Source: Cyclina sinensis | Taxonomy: Eukaryota; Mollusca; Bivalvia; Venerida; Veneridae | DNA length: 64,000 nucleotides | Direction of reading: 5' to 3' | Assembly (NCBI GenBank): GCA_012932295.1 | Contig: JAAONU010000004.1 | Coordinates: forward strand, 24,870,872-24,934,871 | Shown: in pieces, positions 27,501-42,500 of the stretch | Position numbering within the stretch: the stretch's first letter is position 1 | Layout: each line of letters starts with the position of its first letter | Program-made: the position numbers and the translations under genes | Notes under the pieces: generated by a model | What the model was told of the DNA's origin: nothing | Database searches by the model: none | The model's input: the letters and a program-made list of their open reading frames with translations, nothing else

Positions 27501-30500
27501 CCTTCCCACTGACCTATATTTATTTAACCTTGACCCCTGAATGACCTTAACCTTGAAGATCCCATTGTCCAAAAACGTCAACATAGACCTTAACTTCTTT
27601 ATCAGAAAGTTGATTTACTTTATATTTGGACACAATACCCCTTTGGACAAGACCGTCCCACTGACCTTTATTTATTTGAATTGACTTCTCAATGACCTTT
27701 ACCTTGAAGATTCAATTGTCCAAAAACTTTAAAATTGGCCATAACCTCCTTATCAGAAAGTTGATTTACTTCATACTTGGACACCACACCCCTTTTGACA
27801 AGACCTTCCCATTGACCTATATTTATTTGACCTTTACCCTTGAATGGCTGGTCCTCAGCTCAAAGTCAAAGCACCACTTCGGGGGCATTGTCGTCATACA
27901 GTGTCAGTTCAAGCATAGAGATAACTTACTTAGTTTATTGCAATCATCAAATTATTTTTTACCAAAAAATATAAGTCATGGCTCTGGGGTCAGAACTGAC
28001 CCCTTCCCAGGGGTCACTTGAATTTACTTGTATAGAAAAAAATATTCGTGTCGTAAACCATTAAAACTAGAGTTTATATATTTTGTGGTACCCTGTACCA
28101 AGTGTTTTACAAACCATGGCCCCTAGATCAAAATTTGCCCCGTCCAAAAGTCATTTGGTTTTACAAAGAGTTATGTAGGGAAAATGAATACAAAATACTA
28201 TTTTCGGAACACATAAGGCCTCGAATTTACATATATCGTATATATTGTCAAGTGGACCTCTGCCTTGTTTATACAAATCATGGCCCCATGGTCTAATTTG
28301 GCCCCGCCTAGAGTTAGATACCGTTAAGGACTAAACGATACAATACTTTACCGGTATCAGTGAAATGATGCGGTATTTTAACGATACTGTTAACGATGCC
28401 TGGTATTAGATAAAATCCTGCTTTGCTGCACTCTAGACTTACTTCGTTTAAAAATGAGAGTTTTAATGGAATAAACGTATGAAATACAAACCATACTAAA
28501 TAAATAGGAGCTAAAGTCTTTATATTGAGTTTTGTTTTTATTTCATCAACACAAACAATAACATGAAACTGAACTTGTACTGACAGACCAAAATTTAAGA
28601 TAAATAAAAAATAAATGAAGTCAAAACTTCATATTTGCCATTTGTACCGATATACTGCAGTTTTAACTTCTAAATTCTAACACAAACGGAATTTACATAG
28701 GAACGTTACATTATTATTCAATTACATTATAATAACAATATGACTATGACTAAAGGTGTTTGAACATTGCTATACTCCTTTCAAACAAAGATATGTGTCT
28801 TTGCACTGTTACACAGTACATAACCTGATACAGTTAAAACAATGAGTAAAAAAGTTGTACTTCAGCATTTCACTTAAAAAATATCGCACGTATTAACAAT
28901 TTAAATATTTTTACTTTCGAAAATGTTATTGATGAAAAGAAAGTGAGTTTTACCCCTATAACATCTCTTTAAAACAAGACCATACAACACATTTATTCGA
29001 ATACAACACAATAGTCAACTAATTTGGCACATCAGTAAAATTTAAAACATGTAGATGGACATCTTTGTCTGAACAGAATATATTTTAAACATGAAAACAT
29101 TCTAAATGCTCAATGTTTTAGCTCCACGTATTTCTAACAATTAGCATCATGATACTGCTCTTATTAAATCAACATTACTGTTCAGTCAGAATTCTTATGT
29201 AAGAAACCCGCTTTATTTGGATCTATGCATACACGTTCTTGACTGATGGTATTACCAGCAAGAGAAAATTTCCTCTCTGAAGGCACTGCTCCCTGGTATG
29301 TAGAGAGTTTTCAGAGCCATCATTGTCACTGTTGGAAACCTCTCTTGGTGTTCTTTGTAAAACTAAAGAGGGTTGCCATCTAGTTTCTGACCACGGAAAG
29401 CTTTAAAGTGTTCTATATCAAGGTGGACTTGGTCTTCTGAGCTTGATGGTGCTTCATGTTTTGTGATGATTACTTTTTGATTACTATCATTATCAAAGAT
29501 GATGCACATTTATCTACAGCAGCTACTTCCATTTCATCTGACTGTTGGACTTGGTCTTCTGAGCTTGATGGTGCTTCATGTTTTGTGATGATTACTTCTT
29601 GATTACTATCATTATCAAAGATGATGCACATTTATCTACAGCAGCTACTTCCATTTCATCTGACTGTTATGTTGGTCTGCTCTGGCTTGGGTTCTACTTA
29701 GACATGGTCTGACTGGCTCCGAATTAAGTCAGCAGCATTTTCTTCCAGACGCTTCCAGACGCCTTGATTGCCACCGAGTTTAGATTTGAAACGTGTTTTG
29801 AGAGTCATTGCTTTTTCAAGAAATGCCTACAGTTATGGATTTTGGTACCTCTTCTGCATGTCTCTAAACATAACAGATTTCACCATTCTTGTGAACTCAC
29901 TGTCGTCCTCCTGTACTGTTAAACTTTTCTCAAGTCGCTTCCAGATTGGGAGGAACTGGCAAAGGATTTCCATACAATCTACAAATTCTTCATTTTTCTT
30001 CAGGTTTTCATCAGTAAGTTTCTGTACTTTGTCCTTTTCACACCTTTTCTTTTGCCTTGGATTTCTTGATGTTGCACAGCACAGGATATATTTCAGCAAA
30101 CCTCTCATCATCAAGCACATGGAATTCCAGCGTGTTTTATATCTACATTACACTGTGGATCGGAAAGTTTCTCCTTAAGCACTACAGTGGCCATGTGGAC
30201 TGTCTTGAACCACAACACAACTGATCAAATTCTGGCAAGCCATCTGGTAAAGTTTGTTTCATTGACAGCTTTCAAGCTGATACATTCATACTGTGAGCAA
30301 AGCAAAGCAGCCGTAGTCCAAAACATTTGCACCAGCTGGCATGTTTGCAGCCATGTCAGATGTTAAGACCAGCACTTTACTATATCATTAGAACTTTGCG
30401 AGGTCGTTCTTAATTTCACTAGCAATTTCTTCCCCTGTCTGAGCCTCATGCACTGCACTGCACAGAGGAGAATATCTCTTTCTGCGGAGGAACATACTAA

Positions 30501-33500
30501 GGATAAAGTTTTTTTAGCATTGCTTTAAATAGTTCACTTGAAATAGTTTTAAATGGTTGCATGTTTTTCACTATGTTCATTGGATGTCTGCTGATCACAT
30601 TGTGCTGAATCTTGTGACTTGGTCTGTGAGCCTGAATGCAGAAACAAAATTATCACAAACTAAAATGTAAAAAATCAAATATGTTTTGAAAATAATTTAC
30701 AATATTCACTCTTCTGTATCAGTTTTACGCTTTTTTGAGGCAGACGGGAAAAATGACGTATTTATGTCATACAACTTCACATTTCACATTTTACAATCCT
30801 TGTTCCTTTTTGGTTGATGTAGGGAAACAAATGACACTGTTTAGCAAGTGTTGCAAAATAATGTCCACATATATTAATTCCTCGTTTGAATAAATGTATT
30901 CTCAGACAACACATTTCTCGAATAACTATTGTTTCTTTCTGCTGATTTATAGATAAAGTTTTCGGATGAAAGGAGGAAACAATCTCAAAGGAAAGAAAAG
31001 TCCATTAGAGATGAAAGATTTGTCTAATGTCTCTGCAAATGTCAATTATTATGTAATTTCGTATTCTCTCCAGGAGTAATGGCTCTTACGAGACCTCGTT
31101 GTGCCTGTCAAATAATTTTCTTAAAGTCATTTTTACCACCTTAGCAGGATTCATTAAAATGAAAATGTGTTGTATCAGTAATTGAACTTTAATGTTATAT
31201 ATTAACAAGCTATTTCAAAGTTAAACAGAATTGAGAACTGTGATTTTTTGAAGGTGTGCATATATTTTATTTCAGTCATCAATATGTAAAACATATCATT
31301 GTCTTTCTTCTCTGTGTTTTATAAATATAACACAGAGTGTTTTTTTCAGATATCCGCCATACATCTCGTTCGTTTTTAAGCTCACTCGAGCAGGAGGTGT
31401 TCGAGGATGAGCTGTTAAGATGGTCGACTCTCTGTCGTCCGTCATCAACATTTTCTTTGGACAACATTTCCAACACAAACCATTCGACCATTTTAACTTA
31501 ATTTGACAGGAAAAATTTCTGAGTTGTTTTGTTTTCAAATTCCTCATACACATTTTTTGTCATATAAACTTTGAAAGTCTTCCTCTCAGAAACCTCTTGC
31601 GCAATTTCAAATGGTCCGTAGTCTATCTGATTCCTTCAAGCTGTGTTGGTTTGTTACCAACAATAATGATAATAATGATAAATAAAATGGTAATTATGGC
31701 CCCGCAGAACAAAGTTGTAAGGGGGTGGGATTAGACTGGAATCAGCTCGTCCGTCTGTACGGCCGTCCGGCCGTCTAACCCTCTGGGTTCTTTTCCAGAG
31801 TATAACTCAAAACCTATAAGAGATATCAACTTGAAACTTCATGGCTATATCGAGCCATTTGCGGAAAAGTGCATTGCCCAAGAACCATAATTCTCTTTTC
31901 TATAATTTTGGAATTTTTGTCCTTTGCAATTTTTCATACTTAAATATCGTCCAGAGCATAACTCAATCCGTATCGGAGTTATCAACTTGAAACTAAACAG
32001 ATTAATAGATCTTATCAAAATAAAGGACATGGAATTATTGCCCTTTGAAATTTTTCATACTAAGTTTTTGTTTTCGAAATATCTCAAAATGTGTTGGAGT
32101 TGTCAAATTGAAACTTCATAGATGGATAGATCTCTTTTAGGAAAAGTGCAGTGTGTAAGAACTGTAACTGGTTTTTCCATAATTTTGGAGTCATTGTCCT
32201 TTGAAATTTTTCTTTCTTAATTTATGCCCGAGGCATAACTCAAAATCATTTGGAGGTATCACCTTGAACCTTCATAGAAAAGTATTTCTCATTAGGGAAA
32301 AGTGCAGTAACTAGAAACCATAACTATAATTTTATTGTGCATATTTTTTACTCATTGCCCTTTATCATATTTCTTACTTAATTTTTGTCCGGGGCACAAC
32401 TCAAAAACTGTCTCTTTTGCACAATTTTGGTGTTATTGTCCTTTGAAATGTTTTATACTTAATTTTAGTCCGGGGCATAAAGTAACATTAGCCCATATAT
32501 CAATACCCTGCTTACAAAGCGGCATGCCATGGCGCCAGGGCAGTGGCAGTTTTAGTTTAAAAAAAAGAACACACACAAACACACACATGAACGACAGGTA
32601 GGCGGGGCAAGTTTTCGCTAACTTGTGTATGCAGAACAATATTAAATTTTTCTTAGAATCAGCTTGTCTGATTTCAAAATAATTTCACGAAAATGTTCTT
32701 TAGGTGGCTCTTTATCAAATTCCTGCTAACCATGTTCGTTCATAAAAAGAGCTTGGCTTACAGGAGGCAGGGCAATTTTTCACAATATGACTATATAAAA
32801 AAACTTTGAAATTCTTTTCTTCAGAAACCTCTTTGTCGTAAAAAAAACATTTAAATGTAAGATGCCCATTAAGTTAAATAATGAAATTTGAACCATATGT
32901 ACAATTGTACCCTGGTGAAAGATAAAGTACAATCTTGGCTCTCTGTGTTATGTATCTAGTCAAGTTTACGTTTGTGTTACTGTAAAGTCTTTCCAGATAT
33001 GTTGTTTTCAGGAAGTTGGTGGGTATGTGTGTTAACACGCTACCTAAGAAATAACGCATTTTGTTACGCTGTAAGATTCTGATTTAAACGAAAATTATCT
33101 TAGCTAGAGTGCACGTGGTCCTTCTGAGAAAGGCTTTACAACGATGAACACAGAAAATATTAGAATCTGACACCATATACTCTTACAGACTTTGTGTGTA
33201 TTAATTTCGTTAATTTGTTTAAATGGGTACTTGTTTGTTTGCATGAGTATTACTCGGGAATATTTGCTTGATAAATGAAAGTTGCCATTTTATATTATTT
33301 GTTCAGGGGTCTACTGCAATGTTACATGGGACAAAGTGATGTGTTGGGACTATACCCCAGCTGGAACAGAAGCACAACAGTCATGTCCGGATTACGTTAA
33401 CGGGCTGAGCAGTGCAGGTTTGTGATCATGTATAATAATAGTTTTTTATGTTAATGTTCATATTTGTCATTTTGAATTTTATGACACCACATTATATTTT

Positions 33501-36500
33501 TTTCAATTTATCATCTATTTGTTGATGACATTTCGAGTCAAATAAGCTTCAACATTATCTAAACTATAACCATGGGTAAGCAAGGCAAATTTTGTGTCAA
33601 TAATGACTTCTAATAAATTCAGAGTATAAAAGCGATATTGATTATTAATTGCACGCTAGTTCGTTGTCTCCACTGTCATTCTAAGGCAATAATGTATTTT
33701 TAGTTTCTTTGCGATAGGTAATCACATTATTACAATATAGTTATTCAATTTAACATTCAACTTCTCCATAGTGTATTAGTTATAGTTGCGCCGTCGTCCG
33801 TCCGTTCCCGTAGATTTCTATACCTGCCGTTCCTATTTCTTGTTTTGTTAACATCTTGTTTTTTCCTCCATTTTGAGGTGTGGAATTTTGAAGCGAAAAA
33901 TCATGCAATTATGCACTCAGTCTTTACGCCTCGGCACTTTTGTTACTCGAAGGTATCGTTTTCACTGTAAATGAAATTCAGTAACGAAATGTCAGGCCAT
34001 GGTATGCTCCAGGAGAACACAAAATGCTTAGGCGTTATGGAAACTCTAAAATTGAATAGCAGTGAGATTGAAGGCGATTTAAAAAAAAAGACACGAGAGA
34101 AAGGATAAAGTACCTTTTGATTATTTTATCGTTGTCAACAACTACGTGTTTCCTGAAAGATTCGCAGACAAATAATGGGAAAAGAAGAAAAGAAACACTT
34201 AGTGATGCGTTTTTGAATATAAAAAAACGAATCACTCTTATGTAGTATTTACATAAACACAGCACTTGTTGATATTCCTTCGACGCGAGACACGGTCAGT
34301 AAAGTAAATAAAGTACCCCCAACCACCAAAAAAATCAGGTATTCTCTTTAAATTCTAAGTAAATTATAGTTTTCACATAATTTAGTGTTTATAGGTATAC
34401 AGTCTGGGTTTGAGTGTGTTTTCCTTAATTGATGATAAACTGAGCCAACGTTGTATGCTGACTGTTAACAATTTTGAAAAAAATAGCTGCAAGGCGATTG
34501 GACCAAATTTAGTGGTTGAAATTAATTTGCACTCATCATTTACACTCTGTTACTCGACAACCATTTGTCACAGAGACTAAAAAATATATCATCGTTGCAC
34601 ACCCTTATTGATTTTGGGGTCAGTAGGTCAAAGGACAAGGTCACAGTGACCTAAGCACTGAAAACTATTTCCGCTGTAAAACTTTATAACCATTTGTCAT
34701 ACAGACTTCAAACTTCATATGATGATTGATTGCATTGAGAAAATGACCAATGTACATCTTAGGATCAGTAGGTCAGATGTCAAGGTCACAATGATCTAAA
34801 CACTGACAAGCATTTCTGCTGTATACCTTGACAACTACTTACTTCTATACTGTTCGGGGTAAGTACATGAAAGGTCAAGGTGTTAATCAACTAAACAATC
34901 AATATTTATGCACTTTAACTTGATAATCTTGCATCACAGCATGAACATCATAGCTTCATAATGACCGACATTTATACAAGTTCTAAAACCTAAAATTCAG
35001 ATATGATAAAGATCTATAAAACTCTAAAATTAAAATGATAAAATGTTAAAAATCAAAATATTATAAATCAAAAACAAAAAAAATCAAAAAATTATGTAAA
35101 GCAAATCATATAATTTCAAAGCCTAAGGTTTCCTCCCTTGTATCACAAATGCATCATACTTAGAAAAAACGCTCTTTGGGCATATAAAGCTCCGCCCAGC
35201 GGTGCTGTTGTAATTTAGTTCTTTGCCGATTAGAAGGAAACAACATCAAGCAAATTCTGTAAAGAAACACCCGGGTGTGTGAATGCTTGAATAGCAGATC
35301 GTCTAGAAGTCCCCTGTGTCCTGCAATTTGTCTTGGACACTGAACATTTTACTGTTGCAGTGTGGATAAGGCATATAAATTATGTTCCAAAGACCACATT
35401 AGCAAAAGTCCTGAAAACAGAATATCACGTAGGATAATTACTAAAAACTTGCTAACGTGCATGATCAATCATTGGTCGATGCATTCTTTATCAAATACAT
35501 GTTGTGATAACTTGATACTTCACGCTAAGCTTAATCTAAAGGATAACAGTTTGAATATTCGAAAATCATATTTACAGTTATTGTTATGTTTATACCCCTT
35601 AGCAGCACAACGTTAATGCAACAGTAGCCATGTTTCTGTTTCTGCTATTACAAATTCGTTCTTCCAACATTTTTTTTCTTGTATATTAACAAGGACAAGA
35701 ACATTGATTGTTTCATTTGATACTTTAATAGCATCGTTTATTTTTTTAATTTGATAGATTGATTAATCTCTACGGAATATTTTTGAATTTGTATTTTTTT
35801 AATATTTATCTAAGTGTTAAAACAAGACCATTTTCTAATATATACATTGGTTCGGTATTGCGGCTTTTGTGAATAAGTGTACCTGGCACTTTGATATTAC
35901 AGGAAAGGCATAGCAATTACATGCCTGTATATTAAATGTATTCATCGGGAAGATTATAGAAAACGGGACAAATGAACAGACAGTTCGCGGTCCGTTGTGC
36001 TTTGACATTGCGTGATTTCAGTGAAATGCATTCATTATTTGATAGCTCTCGGGAAGTCTTTCTTCGCGATGGGAGACTGTCATTAAACATCACTGTAAAA
36101 TGAAACTTGTCACAAGTTTACGGTGTTTTTATTTAATTGAAATGGTCATGAACCGTAAAACCTCTGCACAATCGTAAGGTTTTGATGGTATAGTTATGTA
36201 TTTGTCAATATTCTTTTTCTTAAGTTGGTTTAAATATTACTCAAGGAAAAGGACTCATCACAGTGGAATTCACAAAAGCTTAAACACTCAGTTGCATCCT
36301 TATGTTACCAAACTCGAAGAGGAAAACGTTTATTTGCTTTGATGTCGATTTTAGTAATGGCTTTAATGTAATCGAGTTTCCTAGCAGATTAGCAGATAAT
36401 TATCTTTATTGATAAGACTTCCTACGAAATGAAAAAAAAACTATACATGGCTTTGTTAAAACGTGAACAGAAAAGAAAACATAAAAACGTCTTCAGGCTA

Positions 36501-39500
36501 AATTTGCACTTTATTTGCATTCTGATATCTTGTAATTGACTGTCTGAAAAGTCGTTAACATGTTGTACTTCTAAGCTTATTATAAACTAAGACTATTATA
36601 TTTTCTTTTGTTCAGGCAATAAACGAAAACTTTTTTTGAAATGATTTTAACAAATTAACTTCAAGGATGGTAAAAAGATGATTTACATATGAATTATAAT
36701 ATGTGTAATGCGGATCGTTATTGTTAGTGAAATGAAAACAGATCGCTGATTTTGGAGCGTTGCTCTAAGTTTAAATTGAAGAGCTAGAACTCTTTGACTT
36801 AAATATTATTATTTTGTTGTCAAAACTGTTTTACATTATTTGATATACATAGTATTCATTTATTATCAACAGGTGTTTGGTCTATCAAAACTGTAATGGC
36901 ATTTTATAGCTCAAATGTTAAGTAATAGGTAACGTGATGACATATCTTGAAAAGTTGATACAGTCCAAGACCAGTATCATTTGAAATCAGTGACTGTGAT
37001 AAAGTAAATAAATATTAAAAGGCCTAAGAGTGAAAAGATAAATCAGAGGACAATTGATTCAGTAATTTAATTAGGATCTTGTTTGAGAATCAGTAGCAGG
37101 ATAATTGAATGGACACAATATAAAGATCACTGAAACAACTAGGACACAGAAACCCTTTTCCCCTGGACTTATTACCCTAACACAGAGAAGAGGAGGACTG
37201 AAAAACTGTTGTTTTCTTCTTATCCCAGGGGTTTTCGGTGTAAATTTATTCATTCCATATACCTCTCCTAACAGCTTGGTAATTACGCGTTCTATGTGCA
37301 AAAGCCACAAGAGAAAAAGAAGCTATACAAATGTTTCCTAATGTCATCGCCACCAGCCATAAATTGTGACTTTCTGAAAACTCTTAGATGAGTCTGTGAA
37401 TGCTGTAGGATTTCATTAGATTATTTCGAAAGAATTGTTTAATTACTATAAAAAGTTTCTGTATGTTTACCATAAACGGAAACTACAGCAACAACAGTTT
37501 GTAGAAGTCTAAGATAGCTTTATGTATTTGCCGGCGTTTTGAGAATATAACTTGTTTTAAATAAATGGTTGCTATTCAAAACATGAATTGCAAACATAAG
37601 GCCTTAATAAGCCTTAAGCCTTTTATGAAAGTAGATAATTATAATCCGTTATAAGGCGTTGTCTTTATTAGGGAAAATGAATATATATATATTAGGAAAA
37701 ATGAATATATGTATATAACTTAAAACATATGTATTCCTGCTGTCCCTGCAGTACGTTATTTATCGCCTACAATGACATACTTCTTAAAATAACATTGACC
37801 GTTACTCAATGACTTAAGTTACCGAAATGTTGCATTACTTTTGACGTTGTATATTTCACAGCGTGAGTTTTGTTCCTCCTTATCCATGATCTCATTTGGC
37901 TCGTATTTGTCGGCCAATACCTGTACTTTAGTAATCTGTGACACAATATTTAGATTTCGAAACCGCGAGTAAATCTATTAAGTTAAAAGTTAAATGCTGC
38001 AAATAGTTGCTTCTGAAACCATTACATAAGTTGTCGACACATTTATTACCAATTGAAATCTGATATCGATACATGACATAATGTCTGAAAAGGGGATCAG
38101 GGATGAAAACGGAATTTCGAATTGATGTCTTTTTGAATATCGAATATAAAGCATCCAGTAATAGGTGTGATTCTATGTAAACTAGATTAAGGAGAAACAC
38201 GCCATTTTTCTTTTTCTGCAATTTATGTAGATAAAGTTTTGCAGATGTCATGAGGTTTGAAAACTACAACGTTAAGGGTTGGAATTCAGTGTTACCAACA
38301 GGCCAAATTAAGCATTCAATGACTATGTACACAGGTGTAAAATTGGCTTACTACGTAATTATTTTAACTTCAGTTCTGTTTTTGTTTTTACTGTATAGAA
38401 ATATATTACAGGCATTGCTACACGTGAATGCCTTGAAAATGGGTTATGGAAACAAAGCCTTGAATTCAACAATACAGACGGATGGACCAATTACACAGGC
38501 TGTATTGGAGGACCAACCAAGAAGCCGCCAGTAGATTTCTCGGTACGTAAATATTAGCATTATGAATAATAATCGGTCCAATGTAGTGTCTTCAGTGAAG
38601 ATGTCGATTTAAAAAAGTGAACACAATTTTGTTATAAATACGGTTAAAAGAACTAAGGCCACAGATGTAAACATCATGATATATTTACAGCATCAAATCT
38701 GTTGAATCAGAATGAGTTGTTACGTTACTTACTAAAATATACAAACGATATCGACCCTAGATATAACAAACTAATGTAGTATTCCTTTATTTCTTTAGTA
38801 CCGAATCCAAAAAGAGATATTTTTTATGTTTTATTACGTCACTTTGTGTGTCGAATACTGTTAATGTATAGTGCGTTACACGATAAAACGATACGAAATA
38901 TAAATTCAGTATATAGTCATGACGTCGCACGTTACACCATCAGTAGGTGAAATAACACTCATTTGATCGAATCGGAGTCTTCCATCATGAAATGTTTTAA
39001 ACATTTCTTGATGAAATATGAGTATGTATACAAATATGTATAGTAACAATAATATCAATACAGTTTCGTTATTTTCAGCATCACCTAGTCCGAATACAGC
39101 TGATGTCAGAGATTGGATACGGTGTCTCTTTGGCTTCACTTGTAATAGCTGTGACCATTATGATTGCTTCGAAGTTAGTACTTACCATTTAGTGTATATA
39201 CAATTCTAGGTTATCTCTTATAATTAACTAACGCCAAACAGAAAACAAAGTAATGGTTTTATTTAACTTGATAAGAAAGAATGACAACGCAGCAATAAAA
39301 AGACATGTCTGTTTATTGTGTGAGAATATGAAAACATGTAGAAGGTCCGAAAACTCGGGTTTATGAGGTACACTTTTGTCAGTATTACTCCAAAGTATTG
39401 ACGCTGTAATCCAGGGATGTGTGTATAATTCGATTATTTCTTTTCTCTCTTTTCCAGGCGGTTACACTGCAAAAGTAATGTGTTACACATTAACCTGTTT

Positions 39501-42500
39501 CTGGCTTTTATCTTAAGAGCTTCTGTAACATTTATTAAGACGCTACTTTTTGTTGACGATCTTGGATTAGAGAAGGACATTATAAGGAATCCAGGAGGAA
39601 CGATTACATTTAAGCAAGACGGTCTAGTAAGTATAAGTCAATAGTTGGATATTAATGTTTAAATGTTTCTGGGTGTATTAAACACATTGCATCAGCCTGT
39701 GTGTATTGTTCTCTGTTTGTTTAAAAAAAGTCTCAATTTAGATACAACATTTATTATTCATGTTTGTAAGGACATTTAAGGGCAACGTTTCTAGTAAGCA
39801 ACTTCAATTTATTTTAAGTGTAAAATTGCCATAAAACTTCGTCGAATAAAACCAGATAAAGCCCTTTGAGCAATTTTTCAGTTGACAAGGGTATGAAAAT
39901 GCGATATAATTATCTCGAGATTGTACATGGAACATTTTTTTCTTCTTACGCCCCCGAAGGAAGGCTTATGGTTTTTGAACTGCCTTTCTTTCTGTCAGTC
40001 CGCCATTCCGTCCGTCCATCATTCCGTCCAAAAATTTTATCATTGCCCGTAGCTTCCTTATTAGTGAATGGATTTACTTCAGACTTGAAAACAACACCCC
40101 TTTGGACAAGACCTTGCCACCGACATATATTTGTTTGACCTTGACCCAGAAATGACATTGATCTCAAAGGTCCAGTTGTAAAAAATACTTAATATTGGCC
40201 ATAACTCCAATATTACTAAACAGATTTAGTTCATTTTTGCACACAGTAACTCTTTCGAAATTATCTTCCAAATGCTTATGTATTTTTTGCACATGACAAC
40301 TACGTGACTTTGACATTGAGGTGAAATTGTCTATAGAAAAAAACATCCTTTGAATTATCTACAATTTATTATTTTTTGATCACAAATATTTTTACCTTGA
40401 TTTCCAAATGACCTTGAACTTGAGGTCAAATTGTCAATTAAAAACACTTCTTTTGGATGATCTACATATATCCTTATCTGGTCCTCCGCGCAAAGGTAAC
40501 AGAACCGCTTCGGCATTGTCATATAACAATGACAGTTCTTGTTTTAAAGCTTATTTCATTACATGAATTCTGTAGCCATCAACGATTCAATGTAATGATT
40601 TGACATTTTAAAGCGTATTTCGTTACATCTGTAACCATCAATCATTCAACAGAAACTACATTTTTTAAAATTTGAATACCAATTTTTCAGCATTGGGAGT
40701 GTAAATTGATTGTGAGCGTGTTGGTGTACACTGTGGCATCCAGTATGATGTGGATACTAATGGAAGGATTGTACTTACATATGCTTGTTTACAGAACGTT
40801 ATTTACAGAGCGGCATGGAACACGGTTATACGTTATTGTTGGATGGTGTAAGTGTTACAAATTTCATTGCATCGTTATTTGTCTTCGCTTGTGTTCTCTA
40901 AAACTCAAACAATTTTGTTACACAGCATGGGAAAATTATCTTACATACATATAGTACGAAATGTAACATTTTATTCACAATCTTTATAAATTGGAAAAGA
41001 TGCCGCTTTAAATACAGAATAGAACAGCTTGCGTGAGAGCAGCATTCAAAATAAATTGAGCTATAGACACAATAAAACACGAACACCCAAGCTCATGAGA
41101 CTCAAAACTACAGAGATGTGTTAAAATTGCCTTTAAAAATATGCATGTTGTAGTTTACAACCAATGTTGCAAACTTTCATTGACTACAAGGATTATAGAA
41201 TTAAATAGAAGCTATCTGAAAATAGCTTTTCATTATTGAACATAAAGTGCAATCGGTTCTACTAATCTGGAATGAATGGCAAAATCTTTAGTGCATGGTA
41301 TATTTGCTCATAGTTGTATGGGAAAACTTTGCAGAAAACACAAAATAACCTTATATCTACTGTCACCATGATCTATACTAATGTTTACTATTTTGCATTT
41401 CTATTTCTTCAGTGTCACCATTAGTTTATCTTATTCCATGGATATTAGTCCGCATTTACAAAGAAAACGAATTGTAAGTAAAACTTTACAATCTTACAAC
41501 ATTTTGTAATGAATAAGTAACTAAGCATAATCTGCATATCGAGATAAAAGAAAACAGAGAATTAATGTGCTACACTTAAAATAATAAAACAAAGTACAAT
41601 GCAAGCAAGTGCGATTTAGTTGGTACCTATTTATTTGTGCCGCTGTTAGATATTATACTCGTTGTAGAGTAAAAATAACGCTCATTTAAAAACATATTTT
41701 CGAACTCAGAGGGCAAAGTGTCTGACTAGACATTAAAAACAGACCAGATCTCAACTGACGAAATTTCTACTGATAAAGCAATCACATTTTCTCCTTTTTG
41801 TTTTATTAGATGTTGGAATCGACACCGGACTGACGGATATTTTTGGATCATCAAAGCACCTATACAGTTATCTGTTCTCGTAAGTGTCTAACTATATTGC
41901 GTTATCACCTGGTTATACAATGCATAAATTCTGCGATAAATGTGAATAAACTCTGATCGTTGCACTGGTAGTATGAGATTTGAAAAGATTGTTAACTTGT
42001 CACTCTTCCAAATACAGTGTCTGGATATATAAGTGAAACCACAGAATGCATTGTTCTGTAAAACAACTTTAAGACTGTAGAAATAAAGACGGTTTGTGTT
42101 TTGTCTGGACCAATGATTTAACACAAAATATTTTTAACATTTTTTGGAAATACTTACCATTGTAGGTTCTAATGTGATTTTGAAATTATTCCCCATTGTC
42201 TGTGATAGGCCTAGGGAGAAACCATGAAATCTTATTTCAAGTAAAAAAGTTCATGTAGAGTGAAGGTATGTTATCTTAGTATATACAATTTTATATGTGG
42301 TTTACAATTTCAGATCAACTTTATATTTTTCATAAATATTGTACGAGTATTATGTGTCAGAGCAAAGGTTAGCCGACATGTAAAGAGTGATGCTCAACAT
42401 GTTAGGTGAGACATAATTCTTTGTTTTTATTTTCTGTTTTTCTTAATTAAAAACATTCACATAGAAAAGGAGTACCATGCTATAAAAGCAAGTAATCTGA

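Larger units (their letters stand above)
20650..39660 (+). repeat. Segmental duplication unit U3 (carries functional receptor exons a-e)
   Basis: Collinear similarity with U4 is visible at many anchors: 20705/51177, 21300/52560, 23130/55370, 24476/56680, 27200/58205, 30960/60013, 36010/61255, 37150/62585 and 39458/63562. The offset falls from about 30-32 kb to 24 kb because of insertions and deletions on both sides. Boundaries are approximate: similarity fades just upstream of 20650, and the 3' end of the duplication lies beyond the window's copy. Confidence 0.85.

Noticed and set aside
29768..30178. 136-codon + strand ORF
   Set aside because: Antisense shadow of the hAT transposase relic, which carries the recognisable motifs on the minus strand.
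38250..38534. 94-codon ORF with a hydrophobic segment overlapping the Cys5-Cys6 exon
   Set aside because: Its frame differs from the receptor frame, which has the conserved cysteine and WTNYTGC motifs and correct splice phases.
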